Assembly: GCF_012650175.1 (NCBI RefSeq)
Contig: NZ_JAAILI010000055.1
Location: forward strand, 1 to 64,000
DNA: 64,000 bases
Source: Sphingomonas sp. S2M10
GTDB lineage: Bacteria; Pseudomonadota; Alphaproteobacteria; Sphingomonadales; Sphingomonadaceae
Direction: 5' to 3'
Positions 33,716-42,429 of the stretch are shown here, one piece after another. A program made the position numbers and the translations under genes. The stretch's first letter is position 1. Every line of letters starts with the position of its first letter. The notes under the pieces were generated by a model. That model made no database searches, was not told the origin of the DNA, and was given only the letters and a program-made list of their open reading frames with translations.

Positions 33716-36700
33716 ATGTCGCGCATCTTCATCGACCGTCCGATCTTCGCCTGGGTGCTCGCCATCATCGTGATGCTGATGGGCCTCGCCGCGATCTTCT
33801 CGCTGCCCATCGCGCAATATCCGGACATCGCGCCCCCGCAGGTCAACATCCGCGCCACCTATCCCGGCGCCTCGGCCGAGACGGTGCAGAACAGCGTCAC
33901 CCAGGTGATCGAGCAGCAGCTGAGCGGCATCGACGGCCTGCTCTATTTCAGCAGCTCGTCCACCTCGCGCGGCCAGGTGACGATCTCGGCAACCTTCGAG
34001 AAGGGCACCAACCCGGACATCGCCCAGGTGCAGGTGCAGAACAAGGTGCAGCAGGCGCTCTCCCGCCTGCCCAGCCAGGTGCAGCAGCAGGGCCTGACCG
34101 TCACCAAGTCGAACCCCGATTTCCTGATGATCGTCGGCGTCTATGATTCGACCGACAAGAAGACCAATCTCGACGTATCGGACTGGCTCGCCTCGAACCT
34201 GCAGGACCCGCTGTCGCGCATCGAGGGCGTGGGCGACACCAACGTGTTCGGCGCGCCCTATGCGATGCGCATCTGGCTCAATCCGGCGCGGCTCGCCAGC
34301 TACGGGCTGATCCCGGGCGACATCATCACCGCGATCCAGAACCAGAATACCGAAATCGCCGCGGGCGAACTGGGCGGCCAGCCCATGCCGAACGAACAGA
34401 TGCTCAACGCCACCGTGACCTCGCAGTCGCGCCTGCAGACGCCGGAGCAGTTCGCCAACATCATCGTCAAGACCGATGCGACCGGCGCGGCGGTGAAGCT
34501 GCGCGACGTGGCGCGGGTCGAGCTCGGCTCGGACAATTACAACTCGTCCAGCCGGATCAACGGCCATCCGGGCGCCGGCCTCGCCATCTCGCTGTCGCCG
34601 GGGGCCGACGCGCTGAAGACCGCCGAGCTCGTCAAGCAGCAGGTCGAATCGGCCGCCAGGGGGTTCCCGGCCGGCTTCAAATACGCCTATGCCAACGACA
34701 CCACCGGCTTCATCAAGCTCTCGATCGAAGAGGTGGTCAAGACGCTGTTCGAGGCGATCGTCCTCGTCGTCATCGTGATGTTCGTGTTCCTGCAGAGCTG
34801 GCGGGCGACGCTGATCCCGGCGATCGCGGTGCCGGTGGTGCTGCTCGGCACCTTCGGCGTGTTCTACGCGCTCGGCTTCTCGATCAACACGCTCACATTG
34901 TTCGGCCTCGTCCTCGCCATCGGCCTGCTCGTCGACGACGCGATCGTCGTCGTCGAGAATGTCGAGCGGTTGATGGACGAGAATCCGGAGATGACCCCGC
35001 GCGAGGCGACGATCCGTTCGATGGACGAGATCCAGGTGGCGCTCGTCGCGATCGCGCTGGTGCTCTCGGCGGTGTTCCTGCCGATGGCGTTCTTCGGCGG
35101 CTCGACCGGCGTGATCTACCGCCAGTTCTCGGTGACGATCGTCTCGGCGATGGTGCTCTCCGTGCTGGTGGCACTGGTGCTGAGCCCGGCGCTCACCGCG
35201 ACGCTGCTGAAGCAGAAGAGCGAGGAAACCGAGATCGAGGACAGCTGGCTGGCCCGCCGCTTCCCCTGGATCGGCCGCGGCCTCGGCACCGCCAAGCGCA
35301 AGTTCAACAACGGCTTCGATCGCGGGGTGGATCGCTATACCCGCGCGGTGCAGGCGGTGGTGGACCGCAAATGGATCTTCCTGCTCGTCTATGTCGGCGT
35401 CTGCGCGCTGCTGGTGCTGATGTTCGTGCGCCTGCCCACCGGCTTCCTGCCGACCGAGGACCAGGGCGCCGCCTCCGTCCAGTTCCGCCTGCCCGCCGGC
35501 GCCACCATGTCGCGGACCAAGGAAATCCAGCTGGCGGTGGAGAAATATTTCCTGACGCAGGAGGCCAAGAATGTCTCGGTGATGTTCTCGGTTTCCGGCG
35601 GCGGTGGCGGCGGCGTCAACGGCCAGAACACCGGCCAGGGCTTCATCAACCTGACCGACTGGTCGGATCGCGAGGGCGCGGAGAACAGCGCCGACGGCAT
35701 CGTCAATCGCGCGGCCGGCGCCTTCCGCAACTTCCGCGACGCTCAGGTCTTCGCGCTGGTGCCGCCGGCGATCCGCGGCCTCGGCCAGTCGACCGGCTTC
35801 ACCATGGAGCTGCTCAATTCGAGCGGGATGAGCCGCGAGCAGTTCCTCGCCGCGCGCGACAAGCTGCTCGCCGCGGCCAATGCCGATCCGGAGCTGGCCC
35901 AGGTCCGCCTGACCGACCTGCCCGACGTTGCGACGCTCAAGGTCGATCTCGACCAGCAGAAGCTCGCCACGCTCGGCCTCAACCAGTCGGACGTGAACGC
36001 GACGCTGTCGACCGCCTGGGGCGGCCGCTACGTCAACGACTTCATCGATCGCGGCCGCGTCAAGCGCGTCTATGTGCAGGGCGACGCGCCCTATCGCTCC
36101 GAACCCGGCGACCTCGCCCAATGGTTCGTGCGCAGCAGCAACGGCCAGATGGCGCCCTTCACCTCCTTCGCCGCGACCAGCTGGGCGACGGCGCCGACCT
36201 CGATGGCGCGGTTCAACGGCGTCCAGTCGTTCGAGTTCAGCGGCCAGGCGGCTCCGGGCAAGAGCTCGGGCGACGCGATGCAGCGCATCGCCGAGCTCGC
36301 CGCGCAGATCCCCGGCACCAGCATCGCCTGGGCGGGCCTGTCCTATCAGGAGCGGCTCTCCTCGGGCCAGGCGCCCTTGCTCTACGGCGTGTCGCTGCTC
36401 GTCGTCTTCCTGTGCCTCGCCGCGCTCTATGAGAGCTGGTCGATCCCGATCGCGGTGCTGCTCGTCATTCCGCTCGGCCTGGTCGGCGCGATCTTCGCGG
36501 TGACGCTGCGCGGGCTGCAGAACGACGTCTATCTGCAGATCGGCCTGCTGACGACGATGGGCCTCGCCGCCAAGAACGCGATCCTGATGATCGAGTTCGC
36601 GGAGCAGGCCGAGAAGCAGGGCAAGCGCGTGATCGAGGCGGCGCTGGACGCGGCGCGCATCCGTCTCCGCCCGATTCTGATGACCAGTCTCGCCTTCATC

Positions 36701-36913
36701 TTCGGCGTGCTGCCGCTGGCGATCTCGACCGGCGCCGGCGCCAACAGCCGTATCGCGATCGGCACCTCGGTGATCGGCGGCATGCTCACCGCAACGATCC
36801 TCGCCATCTTCTACATCCCGCTGTTCTTCGTGCTCGTCCGCCGCGGCGTGCGCGACGGCCTGGCCGCGCTGCGCAACCGCCGCCGCCGCACCACCCCGGA
36901 GGCCCAGGCATGA
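33716..36913 (+). CDS. RND multidrug efflux permease (AcrB/MexB type, HAE-1)
   Basis: 1065 aa with 12 membrane helices and two large periplasmic loops. The proton-relay aspartates are Asp407-Asp408 in LLVDDAIVVVENVERLM, and the matching lysine is in GLAAKNAILMIEFAEQ. The start MSRIFIDRPIFAWVLAIIVM and the GAD repeat structure are typical. The length and the PTGFLPTEDQG segment place it with hydrophobic/amphiphilic multidrug exporters rather than metal exporters. It works with the adaptor encoded upstream and the outer-membrane factor encoded downstream, whose start overlaps its stop (ATGA). Confidence 0.97.
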   Translation: MSRIFIDRPIFAWVLAIIVMLMGLAAIFSLPIAQYPDIAPPQVNIRATYPGASAETVQNSVTQVIEQQLSGIDGLLYFSSSSTSRGQVTISATFEKGTNPDIAQVQVQNKVQQALSRLPSQVQQQGLTVTKSNPDFLMIVGVYDSTDKKTNLDVSDWLASNLQDPLSRIEGVGDTNVFGAPYAMRIWLNPARLASYGLIPGDIITAIQNQNTEIAAGELGGQPMPNEQMLNATVTSQSRLQTPEQFANIIVKTDATGAAVKLRDVARVELGSDNYNSSSRINGHPGAGLAISLSPGADALKTAELVKQQVESAARGFPAGFKYAYANDTTGFIKLSIEEVVKTLFEAIVLVVIVMFVFLQSWRATLIPAIAVPVVLLGTFGVFYALGFSINTLTLFGLVLAIGLLVDDAIVVVENVERLMDENPEMTPREATIRSMDEIQVALVAIALVLSAVFLPMAFFGGSTGVIYRQFSVTIVSAMVLSVLVALVLSPALTATLLKQKSEETEIEDSWLARRFPWIGRGLGTAKRKFNNGFDRGVDRYTRAVQAVVDRKWIFLLVYVGVCALLVLMFVRLPTGFLPTEDQGAASVQFRLPAGATMSRTKEIQLAVEKYFLTQEAKNVSVMFSVSGGGGGGVNGQNTGQGFINLTDWSDREGAENSADGIVNRAAGAFRNFRDAQVFALVPPAIRGLGQSTGFTMELLNSSGMSREQFLAARDKLLAAANADPELAQVRLTDLPDVATLKVDLDQQKLATLGLNQSDVNATLSTAWGGRYVNDFIDRGRVKRVYVQGDAPYRSEPGDLAQWFVRSSNGQMAPFTSFAATSWATAPTSMARFNGVQSFEFSGQAAPGKSSGDAMQRIAELAAQIPGTSIAWAGLSYQERLSSGQAPLLYGVSLLVVFLCLAALYESWSIPIAVLLVIPLGLVGAIFAVTLRGLQNDVYLQIGLLTTMGLAAKNAILMIEFAEQAEKQGKRVIEAALDAARIRLRPILMTSLAFIFGVLPLAISTGAGANSRIAIGTSVIGGMLTATILAIFYIPLFFVLVRRGVRDGLAALRNRRRRTTPEAQA

Positions 36914-38436
36914 AGCGCGCGCTGACGCTCCTCACCACCGTGGCGCTCGCCGGCTGTTCCATGGCGCCCAAGGACGTGCGGCCCGCAGCGCCCGTACCGC
37001 CGAGCTGGCCAGTGGGCGATTCCTACCTGCGGACGAGCGAGGCCACCTTGCCCGCGCTCAGCTGGCGCGAGGTGTTCCGCGACGCGCGGCTGCAGACGCT
37101 GATCGAGCAGGCGCTGGCCAACAACCGCGATCTGCGCGTGGCGGCGGCGAACATCGCCGCGGCGCGCGCGCAATACCAGATCCAGCGCGGCGCGCAGCTG
37201 CCCCAGGTCGACGCCAGCCTCGGCATCACCGAACGGCGCGGCAACGCGAACACCATCGGCAACGGCCTCGGCACCGGCACGGGGACGGGGACGGGGAACA
37301 CGGGCAATACCGGCAACACCGGCGGCAATGTCGGCGGCGGGGTGCGCACCAACTATTCGACGCAAGCCGGCATCACCGGCTTCGAGCTCGACCTGTTGGG
37401 CCGGCTCGCCTCGCTCACCCGCGCCGAGCAGAACACCTATTTCGCCACCGAGGCGGGCGCCCGCGCCACGCGGCTGACCTTGGTCGGCGACATCGCCACC
37501 GCCTGGCTCACCTATGCCTCGGACGCGAGCCTGCTCGCGGTCGCCCAGCAGACCGCCAAAAGCGCCGAGGACAGCGTCCGCCTCACCCGCGCGCGCCTCG
37601 AAGGCGGCATCGCCCCGCGCACCGATCTCCGCCAGGCCGAGCAGACGCTCGCCACCGCGCAGAACGATGTCGCCCGCCAGACCAGCGCGCTGGCGCAGGA
37701 CGTCAACGCGCTGCGCCTGCTCGCCGGATCCGAGATCGACCCCGCGCTGCTTCCCGCCTCGATCGAGCAGGCCGCGCCCACCATCGCGGCGGTGCCGGCG
37801 GGGCTCGATTCGGGCATCCTCTTGCGCCGGCCGGACGTGGTGCAGGCCGAATATCAGCTGCGCGCCGCCAATGCGCAGATCGGCGCGGCGCGGGCGGCGC
37901 TGTTCCCCCGGATCAGCCTCACCAGCGTGCTCGGCTTCGCCAGCACCGCGCTCTCCAGCCTGTTCGACGGCGACGCCTTCACCTGGCAGGCGGGCGGCAC
38001 CGGCAGCTATTCGATCTTCCGCGGCGGCGCGGGCCGCGCCAATGTGCGGCTCACCGAGGCGCAGCAACAGGCGCAGCTCGCCAATTACGAACGCGCGATC
38101 CAGGCCGCCTTTCGCGACGTCGCCAATGCGCTGGCGGTGCGGGGCACGATCGACGCGCAGCTGCGCGCGACCCAGCTGCAGGCCGATGCCGCGGCCGACA
38201 CCTTCCGGCTGAGCGAGGCGCGCTATCGCGGCGGCATCGACACCTTCCTGCAGAGCCTGGTCTCGCAGCGTTCGCTCTACGCGGCGCAGCAGCAGCTGGT
38301 GACGGTGCAGCTCACCGCCGCGACCAACCGGGTGAATCTCTACCGCGCGCTCGGCGGCGATTCGCAGCTGGAGGTGACGCGCGACGGACCGCAGCCGGTG
38401 GGCGCTTCCGGAACCGCGGCCACGCCAGGCGGTTGA
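36910..38436 (+). CDS. Outer-membrane factor of the RND efflux system (OprM/NodT family)
   Basis: 508 aa lipoprotein (signal MKRALTLLTTVALAGCSMAP, Cys16). The two OEP repeats are visible (helical RDARLQTLIEQALANNRDLR and, in the second half, GLDSGILLRRPDVVQAEYQL). Unusual is a Gly/Thr/Asn-rich insert at about residues 118-150 (LGTGTGTGTGNTG and on), encoded by imperfect DNA tandem repeats. By position between the first two beta-strands of repeat one (ASLGITERRG and GITGFELDLLG) this should be an extracellular loop. It overlaps the pump gene by 4 bases. Confidence 0.93.
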   Translation: MKRALTLLTTVALAGCSMAPKDVRPAAPVPPSWPVGDSYLRTSEATLPALSWREVFRDARLQTLIEQALANNRDLRVAAANIAAARAQYQIQRGAQLPQVDASLGITERRGNANTIGNGLGTGTGTGTGNTGNTGNTGGNVGGGVRTNYSTQAGITGFELDLLGRLASLTRAEQNTYFATEAGARATRLTLVGDIATAWLTYASDASLLAVAQQTAKSAEDSVRLTRARLEGGIAPRTDLRQAEQTLATAQNDVARQTSALAQDVNALRLLAGSEIDPALLPASIEQAAPTIAAVPAGLDSGILLRRPDVVQAEYQLRAANAQIGAARAALFPRISLTSVLGFASTALSSLFDGDAFTWQAGGTGSYSIFRGGAGRANVRLTEAQQQAQLANYERAIQAAFRDVANALAVRGTIDAQLRATQLQADAAADTFRLSEARYRGGIDTFLQSLVSQRSLYAAQQQLVTVQLTAATNRVNLYRALGGDSQLEVTRDGPQPVGASGTAATPGG

Positions 38437-38469
38437 CCGCACGCCCCTGCTTGTGGCAGGCGCATGCGG
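38437..38469 (+). terminator. Hairpin between the efflux operon and tRNA-Gly
   Basis: CCGCACGCCCCTGC and GCAGGCGCATGCGG pair with two mismatches around TTGTG. It begins right after the stop of the outer-membrane factor and ends 5 bp before the tRNA. No T-run follows. It may be a processing site rather than a true terminator, because no promoter is visible between it and the tRNA. Confidence 0.5.
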
Positions 38470-38474
38470 ACCGG

Positions 38475-38548
38475 GCGGGTATAGCACAATGGTAGTGCAG
38501 CAGCCTTCCAAGCTGAATACGCGGGTTCGATTCCCGCTACCCGCTCCA
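38475..38548 (+). tRNA. tRNA-Gly (anticodon TCC)
   Basis: A complete cloverleaf: acceptor GCGGGTA/TACCCGC, D-arm GCAC...GTGC, anticodon loop CTTCCAA with TCC at 38507-38509, T-arm GCGGG-TTCGATT-CCCGC, discriminator T and an encoded CCA at 38546-38548. It decodes GGA and GGG. hemW starts 11 bases after the CCA. Confidence 0.97.
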
Positions 38549-38559
38549 TCTAGCAACGC

Positions 38560-39702
38560 ATGACAGCCGATCCCGCCCCGCTCGCACTCTATGTGCATTG
38601 GCCGTTCTGCGTGTCCAAATGCCCCTATTGCGACTTCAACAGCCATGTCCGCGAAAGCGTCGACCAGGCGCGTTGGCGCGATGCGTTGCTGGCGGACCTT
38701 GCCCATGAAGCGGCGATGCTGCCGGGACGGCGGCTGGGCTCGATCTTCTTCGGCGGCGGCACGCCCTCGCTGATGCCGCCCGCAACGGTCGCCGCGATCA
38801 TCGACGCGGCCGCCAAGGCCTGGACGTTCGAGGACGGCATCGAGATCACGCTGGAGGCGAACCCCTCCTCGGTCGAGGCGGCGCGCTTTGCGGACATCGC
38901 GCACGCCGGGGTGAACCGGGTTTCGATGGGGCTGCAGGCGCTCGAAGACGACGCGTTGGTCTTCCTCGGCCGGGCCCACGGCGTGGATGAGGGGCTGGCG
39001 GCGCTGGCAACCGCGCAGGCGGCGTTCCAGCGCGTCAGCTTCGACCTGATCTATGCCCGGCCCGGCCAGTCGCTGGAGGCCTGGGAGGCCGAACTGCGCC
39101 GCGCGATCGGCTTCGGCACCGAGCACCTCTCGCTCTACCAGCTGACGATCGAGCCGGGCACGCGCTTCGCGACGCTGGCGGCGAAGGGCCAGCTGACGAT
39201 CCCCGATGCCGATATGGGCGCAGACCTGTTCGAGATGACGCGCGCGATCACTGCGGCGGCGGGGCTGCCCGCCTATGAGATCTCCAACCATGCCCGCCCC
39301 GGCGCGGAGAGCCGGCACAACCTCACCTATTGGCGCTACCGCGACTATGCCGGCGTCGGGCCCGGCGCGCACGGCCGGCGCGGCGGGCTCGCGACACTCC
39401 GCCACAAGAAGCCGGAGAACTGGCTCGCCGCGCTCGACCGCAACGGCCATGGCATGGAGCGCGAGGATCGGCTGGATCCCGCCGATCGCGCGATTGAGGC
39501 GCTGCTGATGGGACTGCGAATCGGCGAGGGCGTGGACCTCGATCGTATCGCCTTGCTGGCGGAGGGCACGCCGCCGATCGATGCGAAGGCGCTCGACCGT
39601 ATCGTGCAGCAAGGGCTGGCCGAGCGCGAAGGGAGCCGGCTGCGGATCACCGAAGCAGGCATGCCCGTGCTCGAAGCGATACTGCGCGAGATCGTTGTCT
39701 AG
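38560..39702 (+). CDS. hemW: Radical SAM HemW (heme chaperone, CPO-like)
   Basis: 380 aa. The radical-SAM cluster motif is HWPFCVSKCPYCDFNSH with Cys17, Cys21 and Cys24; the fourth cysteine seen in HemN proteins is replaced by the F-N pattern typical of HemW. HemW binds heme and delivers it to respiratory enzymes; it is not a true coproporphyrinogen oxidase. The FFGGGTPSLM, LEANPSSVEA and GVNRVSMGLQ motifs are all present, as is a C-terminal HemW domain. No ribosome-binding sequence lies before the ATG, and only 11 bases separate it from the tRNA 3' end. Confidence 0.95.
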   Translation: MTADPAPLALYVHWPFCVSKCPYCDFNSHVRESVDQARWRDALLADLAHEAAMLPGRRLGSIFFGGGTPSLMPPATVAAIIDAAAKAWTFEDGIEITLEANPSSVEAARFADIAHAGVNRVSMGLQALEDDALVFLGRAHGVDEGLAALATAQAAFQRVSFDLIYARPGQSLEAWEAELRRAIGFGTEHLSLYQLTIEPGTRFATLAAKGQLTIPDADMGADLFEMTRAITAAAGLPAYEISNHARPGAESRHNLTYWRYRDYAGVGPGAHGRRGGLATLRHKKPENWLAALDRNGHGMEREDRLDPADRAIEALLMGLRIGEGVDLDRIALLAEGTPPIDAKALDRIVQQGLAEREGSRLRITEAGMPVLEAILREIVV

Positions 39703-39710
39703 CCGCCCGC

Positions 39711-39841
39711 CAACCTCACCCTTCCGGCGCTTCGCGCCTCCCTCCCTCTCCCATAGGGAGAGGGAATTCAGCGCCCTCTCCCCTATGGGAGAGGGAGGGG
39801 ACCCGCCGCCGGAGGCGGCGGAGAGGGTGAGGGTGAGGGTG
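39711..39841. repeat. CCCTCACCC-family palindromic element between hemW and the LppC-like gene
   Basis: Begins CAACCTCACCCTTCC and ends GGGTGAGGGTGAGGGTG. Inner hairpins are CCCTCTCCCATAGGGAGAGGG and CCCTCTCCCCTATGGGAGAGGG. It has the same orientation as the two copies at 20731 and 21238, with compensatory changes in the stem loops. It lies in the gap between convergent genes and probably ends transcription in both directions. Confidence 0.9.
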
Positions 39842-39847
39842 CGTGCC

Positions 39848-41047
39848 TTATTGCGCGCTGGCGGGCGCGGGCGAGACGGTGACGATCGACCCGTCGCGCA
39901 CTTCCTGCACCTCCAGCGCGCGTGCGGCGATGCCGTCGCGGCCGAAGCGGAAGGCGCCATCCACGCCGCCGAAATCATGGTCGACCAGCATCGAGGCCGG
40001 GAAGTCGCTGTTGGTCTTCCAGTCGCGTGCGATGCGGACCGTCAGCAGCACCGCGTCATAGCCGAGCGCCGACAGGCGGTAGGGCGCCGCGCCGAAGCGG
40101 TTGCGATACTTCACCGCATATTGCCGGTAGACGCCGTCGGGCACGCTGGCGAACCAGGAGCCGTTGAGCACCGGTCGGCTGGCGATCGCCGAATCGGTGT
40201 TCCACAGCTCGGTGCCGAGCACCCGCGCCGCCTTGCCCGCGCCCGAGCGGCGGATCGCCGGCACCGCCAGCGTCGCGGAACCCGCGCTGCCCGCGATCAG
40301 GATGGCCTGGTACGGCACGCCCGCAAGCTTGGCGATCGCCGCGTTCATCGAGCCGGGCCGGGCATCGTAATTCTGCATCGCCAGCACCTTGCCGCCCGCG
40401 CCTTCCACCGCGCGGAGGAACGCGGTCGAGCTGCGCTGGCCATAGACGCCCGAGGGGATCAGCCCGGCGAACTGGGTGATGCCGTTGCCCTTGGCATAAT
40501 CGACGACGCGTTCGATCGACTGGGTCGGCGAATAGCCGAGCAGGTAGACGCCGCCGCCCGCCGCGCTCGCGTCGTTGGAGAAGCTGAGCACCGGCACCCG
40601 CGCCTTGCGCGCGATCGGCGCGACCGCGCGGGCATCCTCGCCGAGCAGCGGTCCCAGGATCAGCTTGTTGCCTTCCGCCACCGCACGTTCTGCGGCTGCG
40701 ATCGCCCCGCCGGGACCGGCGGTGTCGTAGCTGGTGATGCGGATCGCATCGGTGCTGGTGTCCAAGATCGCCAGCTGGGTCGCATTCTGCAGCGAGCGAC
40801 CGAGCCCGGCGTTGCTGCCGGTCAGCGGCACGAGCAGCGCCACCCGGTGGCGCGCGACGTCCTGCGGCAGCCCCTGCTGGATCGGCGTGCTGGGCCGCTC
40901 GGCCGGGCGCTCGACCGGCGCCGGGGGCGCCGGCGGCGGCCCGCCGCGCGGCGCGACGCAGGCGCTGGCCAGCAGGGCGAGACCGGTCACGGCCAAACGA
41001 AGGGACGCGACGCGCCCCGGTTGCGATCTGCCGCTACCCTCTGCCAT
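39848..41047 (-). CDS. LppC/LpoA-like lipoprotein, penicillin-binding-protein activator family
   Basis: 399 aa. A long signal ends LALLASACVAPRGG (lipobox LASAC, Cys30). A GTG at 41011 (VASLRLAVTG) would give a more usual signal length and is an alternative start. A Pro-rich tether follows (about 31-60), then a type-1 periplasmic binding-protein fold (VALLVPLTGSNAGLGRSLQN, ILGPLLGEDARAVAPIARK, VPVLSFSNDAS). This is the C-terminal domain type of LpoA, the activator of PBP1A, but without the N-terminal TPR half. An outer-membrane lipoprotein that helps peptidoglycan synthesis is likely. Divergent from rsmI with only 11 bp between. Confidence 0.85.
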   Translation of the reverse strand: MAEGSGRSQPGRVASLRLAVTGLALLASACVAPRGGPPPAPPAPVERPAERPSTPIQQGLPQDVARHRVALLVPLTGSNAGLGRSLQNATQLAILDTSTDAIRITSYDTAGPGGAIAAAERAVAEGNKLILGPLLGEDARAVAPIARKARVPVLSFSNDASAAGGGVYLLGYSPTQSIERVVDYAKGNGITQFAGLIPSGVYGQRSSTAFLRAVEGAGGKVLAMQNYDARPGSMNAAIAKLAGVPYQAILIAGSAGSATLAVPAIRRSGAGKAARVLGTELWNTDSAIASRPVLNGSWFASVPDGVYRQYAVKYRNRFGAAPYRLSALGYDAVLLTVRIARDWKTNSDFPASMLVDHDFGGVDGAFRFGRDGIAARALEVQEVRDGSIVTVSPAPASAQ

Positions 41048-41058
41048 GACACTCCCCG

Positions 41059-41892
41059 ATGGAAAACACGCTTGCGCCCGGCCTCTATATCGTCGCCACC
41101 CCGATCGGCAATCTCGGTGACCTGTCGCCGCGCGCCAGCATGATACTCTCGCAAGCCGATGTGGTTGCAGTGGAAGACAGCCGCGTCACCGCCGGGCTGC
41201 TCCGCCTCATCGGGGTGAAGCGGCCGATGCAGCCCTATCACGACCATAATGCCGATGCCGTGCGGCCCGGCCTGATCGCGCGGATGGGGAGCGAGGCGGT
41301 GGCGCTGGTCTCGGATGCGGGCACGCCGCTGATCTCCGATCCCGGCTACAAGCTGGTCCGCGATGCCCGCGCGGCGGGCCATACCGTGGTGACGATCCCC
41401 GGCCCCTGCGCCGCGATCGCCGCGCTCACGCTGGCCGGCCTGCCGACTGACCGCTTCTTCTTCCTCGGCTTCTTGCCCAGCAAGGCGCATGCGCGGGCCG
41501 AAGCCATTGCAGAGGTCGCCGCGATCAAGGCGACTTTGGTGCTGTACGAATCGGGCCCGCGCCTCTCCGCCTGCCTGTCGGCGCTCGCCGAGGGGCTGGG
41601 AGACCGCGAGGCGGGCGTTGCGCGCGAGATCACCAAGAAGTTCGAGGAATGCGTGACTGGCACGCTCGCCACCCTCGCCGCCCGCTATGCCGAGGCGCCG
41701 CCCAAGGGCGAGATCGTTATCGTCGTCGGCCCGCCGGGCGAGGCCCCACCCGCGACGCTCGAGGACGGCGAGGCGGCGCTGGTGGAGGCGCTGACCCGCC
41801 TGCCCGCCTCCAAGGCGGCGGGCGAAGTCGCCAAGAAGCTGGGGCTGGACCGCAAGTCGCTCTACGCCCGGGCGATGGAACTGAAGGGGTGA
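41059..41892 (+). CDS. rsmI: 16S rRNA (cytidine-1402-2'-O)-methyltransferase
   Basis: 277 aa SPOUT-unrelated tetrapyrrole-methylase-fold enzyme that 2'-O-methylates C1402 of 16S rRNA. Family motifs are LYIVATPIGNLGDLSPRA, VEDSRVTAGLL, MQPYHDHN, LVSDAGTPLISDPGYKLV and the GFLPSKAHAR segment. The start is close to the divergent LppC-like gene, whose order next to rsmI-yraN is conserved in proteobacteria. yraN and gshB follow on the same strand. Confidence 0.95.
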   Translation: MENTLAPGLYIVATPIGNLGDLSPRASMILSQADVVAVEDSRVTAGLLRLIGVKRPMQPYHDHNADAVRPGLIARMGSEAVALVSDAGTPLISDPGYKLVRDARAAGHTVVTIPGPCAAIAALTLAGLPTDRFFFLGFLPSKAHARAEAIAEVAAIKATLVLYESGPRLSACLSALAEGLGDREAGVAREITKKFEECVTGTLATLAARYAEAPPKGEIVIVVGPPGEAPPATLEDGEAALVEALTRLPASKAAGEVAKKLGLDRKSLYARAMELKG

Positions 41893-41912
41893 TACGCCAC
41901 CCCACTCCAACC

Positions 41913-42007
41913 GTCATCCCCGCGAAGGCGGGGATCCATTGGCGCTGGTGCCGCGGTTCTTTCCCCCAGCGTCCTGGCACATGGATTCCCGCCTTCGCGG
42001 GAATGAC
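41913..42007. repeat. GTCATCCC-family palindromic element between rsmI and yraN
   Basis: Left hairpin GTCATCCCCGCGAAGGCGGG then GATCCATTGG. Right hairpin GGATTCCCGCCTTCGCGGGA then ATGAC. Same architecture as 23734-23824. It is inserted between rsmI and yraN, which are transcribed in the same direction, so it may reduce or separate their expression. The open frame that runs through it into yraN is an artefact of the repeat. Confidence 0.88.
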
Positions 42008-42037
42008 GATGGTTGTTGTGGGGAGCGGCTCGCCCCG

Positions 42038-42397
42038 ATGAAAAGCCCCAGGCGCCAGGCCGCCGAGCTGCGCGGCCGCGACGGCGAGCGCCGCGCCGCC
42101 TGGTGGCTGTGGCTGCGCGGCTGGCGCATCCTCGACCAGCGGGTGCGCACGCCGGCGGGCGAAGTCGACATCGTGGCACGGCGCGGCAGCCTCGTAGCGT
42201 TCGTCGAGGTGAAGACCCGCAAATCCGCCGCCGAACTCGATTATGCGATCGACGAACGCCGCCTCGCCCGGGTCGCCGCCGCGGCGGAGCTGCTGATGCC
42301 GCGCTATGCCGCCCCCGGCGACGATATCCGCGTCGACGTGATCCTCATTGCCCCGCGCACGCTGCCTCGCCATATCGAGAACGCCTGGATCGGGTGA
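42038..42397 (+). CDS. yraN: YraN/UPF0102 family nuclease-fold protein
   Basis: 119 aa from the ATG at 42038; the frame upstream is repeat sequence. It is a PD-(D/E)XK-fold protein, with GEVDIVARRGSLVAFVEVKT carrying the Asp and the Glu-x-Lys. The role of YraN is not settled, although links to DNA uptake and Holliday-junction-like substrates have been proposed. The rsmI-yraN-gshB order seen here is widespread in alphaproteobacteria. Confidence 0.92.
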   Translation: MKSPRRQAAELRGRDGERRAAWWLWLRGWRILDQRVRTPAGEVDIVARRGSLVAFVEVKTRKSAAELDYAIDERRLARVAAAAELLMPRYAAPGDDIRVDVILIAPRTLPRHIENAWIG

Positions 42398-42429
42398 CCT
42401 AGCCCGACAAGACACCCCAAGGAGGCCGC

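Noticed and set aside
32453..36121. 1222-codon minus-strand frame opposite the efflux genes
   Set aside because: It is a low-complexity antisense shadow of the adaptor and pump genes.
38475..38548. tRNA-Gly as an attachment site of an integrated element
   Set aside because: There is no integrase or repeated tRNA 3' end nearby. The neighbours are ordinary chromosomal genes.
36811..39978. 1055-codon minus-strand frame
   Set aside because: It crosses the outer-membrane factor, the tRNA and hemW in antisense and has no recognisable domain.
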